Under the pieces are notes generated by a model that saw only the letters and a list, made by a program, of their open reading frames with translations, made no database searches and was not told the DNA's origin. Positions 18,206-27,074 of a stretch of 64,000 nt of DNA are shown in pieces. A program made the translations under genes and the position numbers. The DNA is taken from the NCBI RefSeq assembly GCF_001428365.1, contig NZ_LMSH01000004.1, forward strand, positions 62,001 through 126,000, in the 5' to 3' direction. The stretch is from Arthrobacter sp. Soil763. GTDB lineage: Bacteria > Actinomycetota > Actinomycetes > Actinomycetales > Micrococcaceae. The number at the start of each line of letters is the position of its first letter. The stretch's first letter is position 1.

Positions 18206-18700
18206 CTGGGGAACCGGATTTTCGCTGCGGTTCCGGACCAGGGCTGCGCGGGCCCGGGGTGCGCCGGTCCGATACCGGCGCGGAAACGAGAGGAGCGGGT
18301 GATGGCGGGGGCTCCGGTGGGGCGGGGGCTGTGGAACCCGCACGCAGCCGCAGGAGGGCGCCGCGAGCCACGTGGAGGCGGGGGAACCGGATTCTCGCTG
18401 GGGTTCCGGACCAGGGCTGCGCGGGCCCGGGGTGCGCCGGTCCGAAACCGGCGCGGAAACGAAAGGAGCGGACACTGCCGGGGCTCCGGTGGGCGGGGCG
18501 GTGGGACCCGCACGCAGCCGCAGTAGGGCGCCGCGAGCCGCATGGGGGCTGGGGAACCGGATTCTCGCTGCGGTTCCGGACGAGGGCTGCGCGGGCCCGG
18601 GGTGCGCCGGTCCGAAACCGGCGCGGAAACGAGAGGAGCGGACGCTGGCGGGGGCTCCGGTGGGCGGGGTGCGCCGGTCCGAAACCGCCGCGAAAACGTG
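18206..18700. repeat. Tandem ~171-bp repeats (three copies plus a partial)
   Basis: Direct repeats whose GAACCGG landmarks start at 18211, 18384 and 18554 (spacings 173 and 170 bp); a fourth, internally deleted piece begins near 18668. Every full unit contains GGAACC...GGTTCC, then GCGCCGGT-CCGAA(or CCGAT)-ACCGGCGC (a perfect 8-bp stem with a 5-nt loop), then a G-rich block and GCACGCAGCCGCAG. The units differ at scattered positions. Reading frames stay open on both strands, but the predicted proteins are Arg/Gly/Pro/Ala-rich and frame-inconsistent between copies, so I treat the array as non-coding. Confidence 0.85.
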
Positions 18701-18890
18701 GCTCAGAAGGAAGGGCGACGGAGGCAGGCGCTTGCGAAAGCGCCGTTGTCGCGTTGGGCACGGCGGCAGGGTTCCGTGCCCGAGCTTGCGAGGGGAGGGG
18801 GCCGCCGGGGAGGAACGAGCGCAGGCGCCGAGCAAGTGGCTGCGGAGGCGCCCGTGCGCCGCACGTGGACGGCACACGTCCCGGGCACGC
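18701..18890. other. Gene-free spacer between repeat array and livF
   Basis: No recognisable gene. A small hairpin GCGCTT-GCGA-AAGCGC is present near 18729-18744. Long open frames here are a GC-composition effect. Together with the repeat array this makes an ~850-bp stretch between convergent genes. Confidence 0.6.
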
Positions 18891-18891
18891 A

Positions 18892-18924
18892 GAAGGGCCG
18901 CCACCGGTGAGGTGACGGCCCTTC
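18892..18924 (-). terminator. Terminator hairpin of the livHMGF operon
   Basis: GAAGGGCCGCCACC (18892-18905) pairs with GGTGACGGCCCTTC (18911-18924) over 14 bp with one G-T wobble and a 5-nt loop, 41 nt beyond the livF stop on the minus strand. No long T-run. Confidence 0.65.
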
Positions 18925-18964
18925 GAAGCGCCCGGACGGGGCTGGCCGGCCGGGAGACCTGACC

Positions 18965-19734
<770 letters not shown>

Positions 19735-19738
<4 letters not shown>

Positions 19739-20850
19739 TCGGTGTCCTTCACTGTCCGGGGCGGCTGTTCGCTGCTCGTGGGCTCCTCGGCGCTGTGCCG
19801 CCCGTGTGCCGTCCCGGGCGCGGTGCCGGGTCCGGTCTCGGGGCCGGCCTCGGCGACCAGGACGTCGGAGGAGATGATGCCGGCGCTCTCGGTACCGACG
19901 ATCGATTCCTCGTCGGCTTCGAGCTCGGCGGCGAGCTCCTTGATGCCCTCGGAATCGCCCAGGTCTACGTCGTGGTGGGCGCCGAGGTAGGCGTCGATCA
20001 CGGCAGGGTTCTTCATAACGTCCGCCGGCGGCCCCTCGGCCACGATCTTGCCCTCGGCCATCACCACGACCCAGTCGGCGATGTGGCGGACCATGTGCAT
20101 GTCGTGTTCGACGAACAACACGGTCATGCCCTCGGCCTTGAGGTTCTTGATGTGGTCCAGCAGGGACTGGGTCAGCGCCGGGTTGACGCCTGCCATCGGC
20201 TCGTCGAGCATGACGAGCTTCGGGCGGACCATCAGCGAGCGGGCCATCTCCAGGAGCTTGCGCTGGCCGCCGGAGAGGGACGCGGCGTAGTCGTCCTTCT
20301 TGGCGTCGAGCTTGAACTTCTGCAGCAGCACGTTGGCTTCTTCGGTGATCTTCTTTTCCTGGCCGCCCCAGATGCCCTTGAACAAAGCCTTGTAGAGCTT
20401 CTCGCCGGACTGGTTGGATGCGCCCAGGCGCATGTTCTCCATGACGGTCAGCTTGCCCATGACCTTGGTCAGCTGGAAGGTGCGCACCATGCCCATGCGC
20501 GCCACCTTGTAGGAGGAGACGCCGGCCAGGCTGTTGCCCTCGAACTGCCACTTGCCCGTGTTGGGGGTGTCGAAGCCGGTCAGCAGGTTGAACAGGGTGG
20601 TCTTGCCGGCACCGTTCGGCCCGATCAGGGCGGTGATCTTGTGCCGGGGGATTTCCAGGTATTCAACGTCGACGGCGTTGATGCCGCCGAAGCTGCGGGT
20701 GACGTTCTCCGCCACCACGATCGGATCCCGTTTCTTGCAGCCGGGTGCAATCTCCCCGGCGGCAATCGGGCGGGTGTCCGTCATGTAGTCGATGGTTTCG
20801 GCGCCGGTGCTCCCGCCGCCTGTCTGGGGTGTTTCGCTGTGCATGCTCAT
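19735..20850 (-). CDS. livG: Branched-chain amino acid type ABC transporter ATP-binding protein LivG
   Basis: Second ATPase subunit, 371 aa, longer than the ~255 aa norm. About 38 extra residues precede the core. Walker A is GPNGAGKTT, the signature SLSGGQRKL, Walker B LVMLDEPMAGVNP and the switch His LFVEHDMHMV. After the usual end (DAYLGAHH) comes a ~80-residue acidic, then Pro/Gly/Thr-rich tail. The ATG at 20850 overlaps the livM stop; a second in-frame ATG lies 6 nt later. The start is fixed by this ATGA overlap. Confidence 0.92.
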
Positions 20851-21815
20851 GCGAACGCCAGCTCCTTCTTGTTGCCGAAGACGCCCTGGGGCCTGAAGAT
20901 CATCAGCAGCATCAGTGCGATGCCGACCAGGATGTAGCGCAGCTGGCCGGCCTGGACCGTGTTCAGCCACGTGACGGCTCCCGATTCGATCAGGCCGTAG
21001 AGCACGCCCTGGGTGAGGGAGAGCACCACCCAGAAGATCATTGCCCCGACGACGGGTCCCAGCACGGTGCCGAGGCCGCCGAGCAGCAGGCAGGTGTAGA
21101 GGAAGAAGGTCAGCTCCGTGCCGTAGTTGGCTGGCTGCACCGCGCCGCGGGGGAGGGTGAAGACCATCCCGGCCAGGGCGCCGAGCACGCCGCCGATGAC
21201 GAGGGCCTGCATCTTGTAGGAGTAGACGTTCTTGCCCAGCGAGCGGACCGCGTTCTCGTCCTCGCGGATGCCCTTCAGGACGCGGCCCCAGGGGCTGCGC
21301 ATCAGGAGCCAGACGAGCACGCAGCAGACGATGACGAGCCCCCAGCCGACCACGCGGATGAAGAAGTCGCGGTTGTTCATGCCGAAGTAGTCCCCGTTCG
21401 GGAACGGGTTCATGGCGTAGAAGTCGCCCTCGAACGCCGCCAGGCCGTTGGCCGAGCCGGTGACCGAGGTCAGCTGGTTGGTGGTGACGATGTAACGGAC
21501 GATTTCGGCCGCCGCGATCGTGACAATGGCCAGGTAGTCCGCCCGGAGCCGAAGCGTCGGGATGCCGAGCAGCAGGGCGAAGATTGCCGAGCAGACGACG
21601 GCGATCAGCAGGCCCACGAAGAACGGCACGTGGAAGGTCAGGGTGGAGATGGCGAAGCCGTAGGCACCGACCGCCATGAATCCGGCCTGGCCGAAGTTCA
21701 GCAGGCCCGAGTAGCCGAAGTGCACCGCGAGGCCGAGCGCGGCAAGCGCGTACGCCGCCGTCGTCGGGCTGAGCAGTTCACCGGCAGCGCTGGAAAGGAT
21801 GAATCCGAAGTCCAT
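20847..21815 (-). CDS. livM: Branched-chain amino acid type ABC transporter permease LivM
   Basis: Inner-membrane permease, 322 aa, with about 8-10 hydrophobic segments. Visible LivM landmarks are HFGYSGLLNFGQAGFMAVGA, IPTLRLRADYLAIVT, the cytoplasmic coupling loop SPWGRVLKGIREDENAVRSLG and the C-terminal FRPQGVFG. TTAGGAGA lies just upstream of the ATG. It follows livH by 9 nt and overlaps livG, so it is within one operon. Confidence 0.94.
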   Translation of the reverse strand: MDFGFILSSAAGELLSPTTAAYALAALGLAVHFGYSGLLNFGQAGFMAVGAYGFAISTLTFHVPFFVGLLIAVVCSAIFALLLGIPTLRLRADYLAIVTIAAAEIVRYIVTTNQLTSVTGSANGLAAFEGDFYAMNPFPNGDYFGMNNRDFFIRVVGWGLVIVCCVLVWLLMRSPWGRVLKGIREDENAVRSLGKNVYSYKMQALVIGGVLGALAGMVFTLPRGAVQPANYGTELTFFLYTCLLLGGLGTVLGPVVGAMIFWVVLSLTQGVLYGLIESGAVTWLNTVQAGQLRYILVGIALMLLMIFRPQGVFGNKKELAFA

Positions 21816-21824
21816 GTTTGTCTC

Positions 21825-23165
21825 CTAACCCACGCGCTCGCGGCGGCCCAGGATGCCCTGGGGCCGGAACAAGAGGACAACGATCATGATGAACAGTGCT
21901 CCCACGTACTTGAGGTCGGCGGCGAGGCCGAAGACGGTGGTCAGCTCCACGAAGATGCCGACGATGATGGAACCGAACAGGGCGCCCCAGACTGTGCCGA
22001 GGCCGCCGAGGGTCACGCCGGCGAAGATGAGCAGCAGGATCTGCGAACCCATGTCGAACGTGACACCGGGCCGGTAGTACGCCCACAGGATGCCGCCGAG
22101 GGAGGCGAGCATGCCGCCGGTGACCCAGACGATGCGGATCACCGAGTCGACGTCGATGCCGGAGGCAGCCGCCAGGGCCGGGTTGTCGGCAACCGCGCGG
22201 GTGGCCTTGCCCAGCCGGGTCTTGAGCAGAATGACGCCGAGCACCGCGATGACGACGACGCTGATCAGCAGGGACCACAGGTTGTTCGGGGAGATCGAGA
22301 CCGGGCCGATCTGGATCTCCGCGCTCTGCGCGTAGGGCAGCTGCTGGGTGGCGCCGCCGAAGTAGAACTGGATGACGTAGCGGACGGCGAGGGCGAGGCC
22401 GATGCTGACGATCATCATCGGGACCAGTCCGGTGCCGCGGCGCCGCAGCGGCTTCCACAGCCCGGCGTCCTGCGCGTAGCCGAAGAGGCCGCCGCCGAGC
22501 AGCGCCAGCAGGATGGCCAGCCAGAACGGCAGGTTCATCGCGTTGAACGCAAAGACCAGGACGGCGCCGAGGGTGACCATCTCACCGTGGGCGAAGTTGG
22601 TCAGGCCGGTGGTGCCGAAGATCAGCGACAGGCCGACCGAGGCCAGCGCCAGGAGCAGGCCGAAGCTCAGGCCCGCCACGAGGCGGTTGAGCAGGTTCTG
22701 GCCGAAGTCCTGTTCCTGGACGACGATGCCCTTGCCGAAAGCGAAGATCACCGACAGGTTGGAGGTCTGGCTGAAGGTGACCTTGCGGGGGTTCTCCTGG
22801 CCATCGGCCAGCTTGATGCCCTCGGGGAGGGTATTAACGTCCAGTTCGACCTCGTAGGTGCCCTGCGTGGGGACGCCGATCGTCCAGGAGCCGTTGGCAC
22901 CCGATTTGGCCGTCCCGGTAAAGTCGCCGCTCTTGGCGGTGATGGTCACATCGGCGAGCGGGGCGCGGTCATCGCCGCGCAGGAAGCCGCTGATGCTGTT
23001 CTGGAACGTGGTGCTCGACGGGGATGGTGTCGGCGAGGGGGTCGCGGCCTGGGATGCCGGGGCGACGATGAGCAGAAGGGCTGCCACGGCGGCGAAGACG
23101 GCCCCCACAGCTTTCAGCAGTCTGCCCCGCCGCCGCTGCGACAGGCCTCTCGGTGTGCTTCTCAA
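21825..23165 (-). CDS. livH: LivH-type ABC permease with N-terminal extracytoplasmic domain
   Basis: Inner-membrane permease fused to a secreted-type N-terminus, 446 aa. The TTG at 23165 is chosen because GGAGG lies 8 nt upstream and translation then gives a textbook signal sequence (MRSTPRGLSQRRRGR, then a hydrophobic core ending APASQAA). A Thr/Ser/Pro linker and an ~80-residue beta-rich region resembling a carboxypeptidase-regulatory/Ig-like fold follow (about residues 55-145). The permease proper then begins (GLSFGLLLALASVGLSLIFG, TNFAHGEMVTLGA, coupling loop TRLGKATRAVADNPALAAASG, end LFRPQGILGRRE). First gene of livHMGF. An upstream start at 23210 is possible but lacks a ribosome binding site. 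Confidence 0.9.
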   Translation of the reverse strand: MRSTPRGLSQRRRGRLLKAVGAVFAAVAALLLIVAPASQAATPSPTPSPSSTTFQNSISGFLRGDDRAPLADVTITAKSGDFTGTAKSGANGSWTIGVPTQGTYEVELDVNTLPEGIKLADGQENPRKVTFSQTSNLSVIFAFGKGIVVQEQDFGQNLLNRLVAGLSFGLLLALASVGLSLIFGTTGLTNFAHGEMVTLGAVLVFAFNAMNLPFWLAILLALLGGGLFGYAQDAGLWKPLRRRGTGLVPMMIVSIGLALAVRYVIQFYFGGATQQLPYAQSAEIQIGPVSISPNNLWSLLISVVVIAVLGVILLKTRLGKATRAVADNPALAAASGIDVDSVIRIVWVTGGMLASLGGILWAYYRPGVTFDMGSQILLLIFAGVTLGGLGTVWGALFGSIIVGIFVELTTVFGLAADLKYVGALFIMIVVLLFRPQGILGRRERVG

Positions 23166-23605
23166 ATTGAAAACCTCCACATGGGGGTGGTGCGAGTTGC
23201 GCCATTGCAACCGCTGCGAACGGTGAGGTGACGGGCGGGCCGCAAGGCTGTGATGTCCGTCACCCTGTGGCCCAATGCTACAGGCCGGAGAAGGTGAAAA
23301 AGACCGCTCCCGACGGCGGAAACATCGCGATCCCGTAACAACCGTGAAGCGCGGCCGCCGAAGAGGTTTAGACGCACTTAAGAAAACTTTTGTTGTTCCG
23401 GGAGCCTTCTAAACAGTTCCCGGGCCGGGCTCCCTGCGGTTGCCCGCAGCGGCGCGGCGCTCCGGCCGGGGGCAGGTCACGGTTGGGTTGCGGCCCGGTG
23501 CCCGGGGAACTTTCCCTGCCCGCGGGACGTGGGAGTTGGTAGCGTGGGTCTTATCGATCCGCATGACCGATCATCACTTACCCCCTTACTTGGAGGACAC
23601 CAGCA
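23166..23605. other. Intergenic control region between livH and the Bax-inhibitor-like gene
   Basis: About 440 bp between divergent genes with no gene seen. It carries the CRP-like site at 23249-23264 towards livH and an AT-richer patch near 23365-23400. GGAGGACACC just before the plus-strand gene is its ribosome binding site. I could not fix -35/-10 boxes for either direction. Confidence 0.5.
23249..23264 (-). promoter_or_regulatory. CRP/GlxR-like site upstream of livHMGF
   Basis: TGTGA-TGTCCG-TCACC matches TGTGA-N6-TCACA except for the last base. It lies 84-99 bp upstream of the livH TTG. The separately transcribed binding-protein gene carries an equivalent site, which suggests shared cAMP-type control of both halves of the importer (inference). 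Confidence 0.5.
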
Positions 23606-24538
23606 ATGGCACTAGGCGGAAACCCGATCTTCAACGGAAAGAACTTCCGTGGAGCCACCCAGGCGCCGCCGGCCCCGCATGCACCCTACGGGCAGGGCCA
23701 GTACGGCTACGGCCAGCAGCCGTACGGCCAGGCGCCATACGGCCAGAACGGCTTCGGCCAGGCCCAGGCCGGCTGGAACCCGGCGCAGCAGGCCATGAGC
23801 AGCGACCAGCTGCAGGACATGTACAACCGTCCTGCTGCCGGACCCGCCGACACCGGCCGGATGACCTTCGACGACGTCATCATGAAGACCGCGGCCTGCC
23901 TCGGCGCCGTGATCGCCGGCGCAGCCGTCACCCTCGTGGTGGCGCAGGGCCTGGCCTCCATGCTGATGATTGTCGGCGCCCTCGGCGGCTTTGTGCTGGC
24001 CCTGGTCAACACCTTCAAGAAGCAGCCCTCGCCGGCCCTGATCCTGGCTTACGCCGCCCTTGAGGGCCTCTTCCTCGGCGGCCTGACCCGGATCCTCGAC
24101 GGCATGTTCCCCGGCGTCGGACTGCAGGCCGTCATCGGCACGCTCTCGGTCTTCGCCGTGACCCTGATGCTGTTCAAGAGCGGCAAGGTCCGGGCCACCC
24201 CGAAGGCCATGCGCTTCTTCATGATCGCCCTGATCGGCTACGCCGTCTTCGCGCTGATCAACATGGTGATGATGTGGACCGGCGCGGTTGACTCCCCGTT
24301 CGGCCTGCGCACCGAGGTGGAAATCATGGGCATTCCGCTGGGCGTCTTCATCGGCCTGCTCGCGATCGGCCTGGCCGCCTTCTCGCTGATCATGGACTTC
24401 ACCAGCATCGAGGCGGGCGTCCGCGCCGGTGCCCCGCAGCGCTTCTCCTGGACCGCGGCCTTCGGCCTGACGGTGACCCTGGTGTGGCTCTACGTGGAGA
24501 TCATCCGGCTGCTGGCCATCCTGCGCGGCGACGACTAA
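23606..24538 (+). CDS. Bax inhibitor-1/YccA family membrane protein
   Basis: Multipass membrane protein, 310 aa. TTGGAGGACACC precedes the ATG. The first ~85 residues are Gly/Tyr/Gln/Pro-rich with short YGQ-type repeats (GQYGYGQQPYGQAPYG) and are probably disordered in the cytoplasm. Seven hydrophobic segments follow, with the family landmarks AYAALEGLFLGGLTRI and a C-terminal SIEAGVRAGAPQRFSW...EIIRLLAILRGDD. Family members act as channels or stress-related membrane proteins; the role here is unknown. A strong bidirectional terminator separates it from the convergent thiolase. Confidence 0.9.
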   Translation: MALGGNPIFNGKNFRGATQAPPAPHAPYGQGQYGYGQQPYGQAPYGQNGFGQAQAGWNPAQQAMSSDQLQDMYNRPAAGPADTGRMTFDDVIMKTAACLGAVIAGAAVTLVVAQGLASMLMIVGALGGFVLALVNTFKKQPSPALILAYAALEGLFLGGLTRILDGMFPGVGLQAVIGTLSVFAVTLMLFKSGKVRATPKAMRFFMIALIGYAVFALINMVMMWTGAVDSPFGLRTEVEIMGIPLGVFIGLLAIGLAAFSLIMDFTSIEAGVRAGAPQRFSWTAAFGLTVTLVWLYVEIIRLLAILRGDD

Positions 24539-24573
24539 CAGCCCCGGCCTAAGGGCCGGGCAGTACCACCGCG

Positions 24574-24617
24574 GCGGGCCCCGCCGGACCGAACCCGATT
24601 CGGCCGGCGGGGCCCGC
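24574..24617. terminator. Bidirectional terminator hairpin
   Basis: GCGGGCCCCGCCGG (24574-24587) and CCGGCGGGGCCCGC (24604-24617) form a perfect 14-bp stem between two convergent genes. No T-run, but the stem is very stable. Confidence 0.65.
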
Positions 24618-24643
24618 TGCTGTGTCTGCGGAACGCGCCTGGG

Positions 24644-25879
24644 TCAGGCGAGCCGCTCCAGCACCAGGGCCATGCCCTGGCCGCCGCCGACGCACAACGT
24701 GGCCAGGCCCAGGCTGCCGTCGCGTTGGCGCAGCCCGTTCAGCAGCGTGGCGGTCATCCGGGCGCCGGTCATGCCGAACGGGTGCCCCAGGGCGATGGCG
24801 CCGCCGTGGACGTTCAGCCGGTCCGGGTCGATCCCCAGTTCCCTGGCGCTGGCCACCACCTGGACCGCGAACGCCTCATTCAGTTCCACCAGGTCGATGT
24901 CGCCGATCGACAGCCCCGCGGCCTGCAGGGCACGGCGGGTCGCCTCGACCGGGCCCATGCCCATCAGTTCGGGGGAGAGGGCACTGACGCCGGTGGAGAC
25001 GATCCGGGCCAGCGGCTGCAGTCCGAGTTCCTTGGCACGGGTGTCACTCATGACGACGACGGCGGCGGCGCCGTCGTTGAGCGGGCAGGCATTGCCCGCC
25101 GTGACGGTCCCAGCACTGCGGAACACCGGCTGCAGGGCCGCCACCGCCTCCAGGGTCACGCCCGCCCGCGGCGAGTCGTCCCGGTCGATCACCGTTCCGT
25201 CGCGGCGCGTGTATGGCGTGATTTCGCGGGCGTAGAAGCCGGAGGCGATCGCCGCCTCGGCCCGGTTCTGGCTCTGCACCGCCCAGGCGTCCTGGTCGGC
25301 GCGGCTGACGCCGTAGCTGGTGGCGACGTTCTCGGCGGTCTGGCCCATGGAGATGTAGATGTCCGGCATCCGTCCGCCCAGCCGGGGGTCGGTCCACGGA
25401 GTGTTGGACGCGGCACGGGCCGCCGTCCGCTTTCCGGCCGCCTCGAACAACGGATTGTGGGTGCCCGCGTCGGTCTCCCCGGCCCCGGCCCAGTTGCGGT
25501 AGCGGGAGACCGCCTCGACGCCGGCGGCGACAAAGGCCGACCCCTCGCCGGCCTTGATGGCGTGGAACGCCATCCGCAGGGTCTGCAGGCTGGAGGCGCA
25601 AAAGCGGTTGATGGTTGCGGCAGGCACGTTGTCGAGCCCGGCGAGGATCGTCACGACCCGGGCCATGTTCGAGCCGGCCTCGCCGCTGGGTTCGGCGCAG
25701 CCCAGGTACAGGTCGTCGAGGCCGCGCCCGGCGTCGTTCGGGTCGAACCCGGGCAGCTTCGCCAGGGCGGCGGTGACCATGGCCGCGGCCAGGTCGTCGG
25801 GCCGCTCGTCTTTCAAGGAGCCCTTGAAGGCGCGGCCGATGGGGCTTCGGGCAGTGGCGACAATGACAGCTTCCGGCAT
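24644..25879 (-). CDS. Acetyl-CoA C-acyltransferase (thiolase)
   Basis: Thiolase of the FadA/AtoB superfamily, 411 aa, either degrading 3-ketoacyl-CoA in beta-oxidation or condensing acetyl-CoA. The nucleophilic Cys is in NRFCASSLQT (residue ~93), the catalytic His in HGGAIALGHPFGMTGAR and the second Cys in ATLCVGGGQGMA. NEAFAVQ is also present. The length is normal. No other beta-oxidation gene is adjacent, so direction and chain length cannot be assigned. Confidence 0.93.
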   Translation of the reverse strand: MPEAVIVATARSPIGRAFKGSLKDERPDDLAAAMVTAALAKLPGFDPNDAGRGLDDLYLGCAEPSGEAGSNMARVVTILAGLDNVPAATINRFCASSLQTLRMAFHAIKAGEGSAFVAAGVEAVSRYRNWAGAGETDAGTHNPLFEAAGKRTAARAASNTPWTDPRLGGRMPDIYISMGQTAENVATSYGVSRADQDAWAVQSQNRAEAAIASGFYAREITPYTRRDGTVIDRDDSPRAGVTLEAVAALQPVFRSAGTVTAGNACPLNDGAAAVVVMSDTRAKELGLQPLARIVSTGVSALSPELMGMGPVEATRRALQAAGLSIGDIDLVELNEAFAVQVVASARELGIDPDRLNVHGGAIALGHPFGMTGARMTATLLNGLRQRDGSLGLATLCVGGGQGMALVLERLA

Positions 25880-25913
25880 GCGGCCCAGCCTACTCCCGGC
25901 CCGGAGCGGCCGG

Positions 25914-27074
25914 TCAGGCCAGCCGGCGCGCGCCGGGCGCGGGACGGACCGGGAACACCGTGGGGGCGCCGTAGCCGGCGCGCGCGAACGCCCGGCCGAC
26001 GTCGGCCCGCACCGCCTGCTCGTCCTGCACCGGCACGAGGGCGATCGCGGAGCCGCCGAAGCCGCCGCCGGTCATCCGGGCCCCGATCGCGCCCGCGGCG
26101 CGCGCCGTGTCGACCGCGAGGTCCAGTTCGGGGCAGGAAATCTCGAAGTCGTCCCGCATCGAGGCGTGCGAGGCGTCCAGCAGCGCGCCGATCGCCCGCG
26201 GCCCGGCGTGCTCGAGCAGCTCCACGGCCTGCAGTACCCGGTCGTTCTCGGTCACGACGTGCCGGACCCGGCGGAAGGTCTCCGCGTCCAGCAGCCCGGC
26301 CGCCTCCGCCAGGTCGGAGAGCGCCACGTCGCGCAGCGCCCGGACTCCCAGCACGTCCGCACCCAGCTCGCAGGAGGCCCGCCGGGCCGCGTAGTCGCCG
26401 CCGGCATGCGAATGGGTCACGCCGGTGTCGATCACCAGCAGCACCAGCCCCGCGGCCCCGGCGTCGAAGGGCACCAGGCGGGCGCTTTGGTCCCGGCAGT
26501 CCAGGAACACGGCCCGGCCCTCGGCGCCCCGGAGCGAAGCGGACTGGTCCATGATGCCGGTAGGGGCACCGACAAACTCATTCTCTGCGCGCTGCGTGGC
26601 CAGCACCAGGTCGGCGGTGCCAAGGCCGGCCGCGGTGAGGTCGTTGAGGGCCAGGGCGACGGCGCACTCGATGGCGTGCGAGGAGGACAGCCCGGCGCCC
26701 CGGGGCACGTCCGAGTCGAGCAGCAGGTCAAGGCCCGGGACCTCCACGCCGCGCTGCTGCAGGGCCCACATGACGCCGAGCGGATACTTGGTCCAGCCCT
26801 TGGCCGTAGCCGGATCCAGCGCCGCCGCATCCGCCGTCGTCAGGCCCTGGTTGCCGAAGGTGGAGAGCATCCGCACGGTGGAATCGGTCCGGAGCCGGAC
26901 CGCCACCCGGGCTGCCCGGTCGATCGCGAACGGCAGCACGAAGCCCTCGTTGTAGTCCGTGTGTTCGCCGATCAGGTTGACCCGGCCGGGGGCCTGCCAG
27001 AGGCCGTCGGGGGCGGCGCCGAAGGTCGCTTCGAACCGTGAGCGCAGTTCAGCGGTGCCCAGGGGAGTGTTCAT
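25914..27074 (-). CDS. galK: Galactokinase
   Basis: GHMP kinase phosphorylating alpha-D-galactose at C1 (Leloir pathway), 386 aa. Visible are the galactokinase signature GRVNLIGEHTDYNEGF, the ATP-binding PRGAGLSSSHAIECA and the C-terminal GGGFGGSAIALVP. The ATG overlaps the galT stop by 4 bp, so it is translated as the second gene of galTK. Confidence 0.96.
   Translation of the reverse strand: MNTPLGTAELRSRFEATFGAAPDGLWQAPGRVNLIGEHTDYNEGFVLPFAIDRAARVAVRLRTDSTVRMLSTFGNQGLTTADAAALDPATAKGWTKYPLGVMWALQQRGVEVPGLDLLLDSDVPRGAGLSSSHAIECAVALALNDLTAAGLGTADLVLATQRAENEFVGAPTGIMDQSASLRGAEGRAVFLDCRDQSARLVPFDAGAAGLVLLVIDTGVTHSHAGGDYAARRASCELGADVLGVRALRDVALSDLAEAAGLLDAETFRRVRHVVTENDRVLQAVELLEHAGPRAIGALLDASHASMRDDFEISCPELDLAVDTARAAGAIGARMTGGGFGGSAIALVPVQDEQAVRADVGRAFARAGYGAPTVFPVRPAPGARRLA

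Noticed and set aside
18206..18700. CRISPR array
   Set aside because: Units are ~171 bp with no short-repeat/unique-spacer pattern; whole units are similar and no cas gene is nearby.
18113..18915. Long open frames on both strands over the tandem repeats
   Set aside because: Predicted products are Arg/Gly/Pro/Ala-rich, the repeat copies fall in different frames, and no ribosome binding site or family resemblance is seen. GC-rich DNA has few stops by chance.
20745..23231. 828-codon plus-strand frame across livM and livH
   Set aside because: Translation rich in Asp/His/Glu/Gln without any fold pattern; antisense shadow of two clear permease genes.
24644..25879. Beta-oxidation operon around the thiolase
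   Set aside because: Neighbours are a Bax-inhibitor-like gene and galTK; no acyl-CoA dehydrogenase or hydratase is present.
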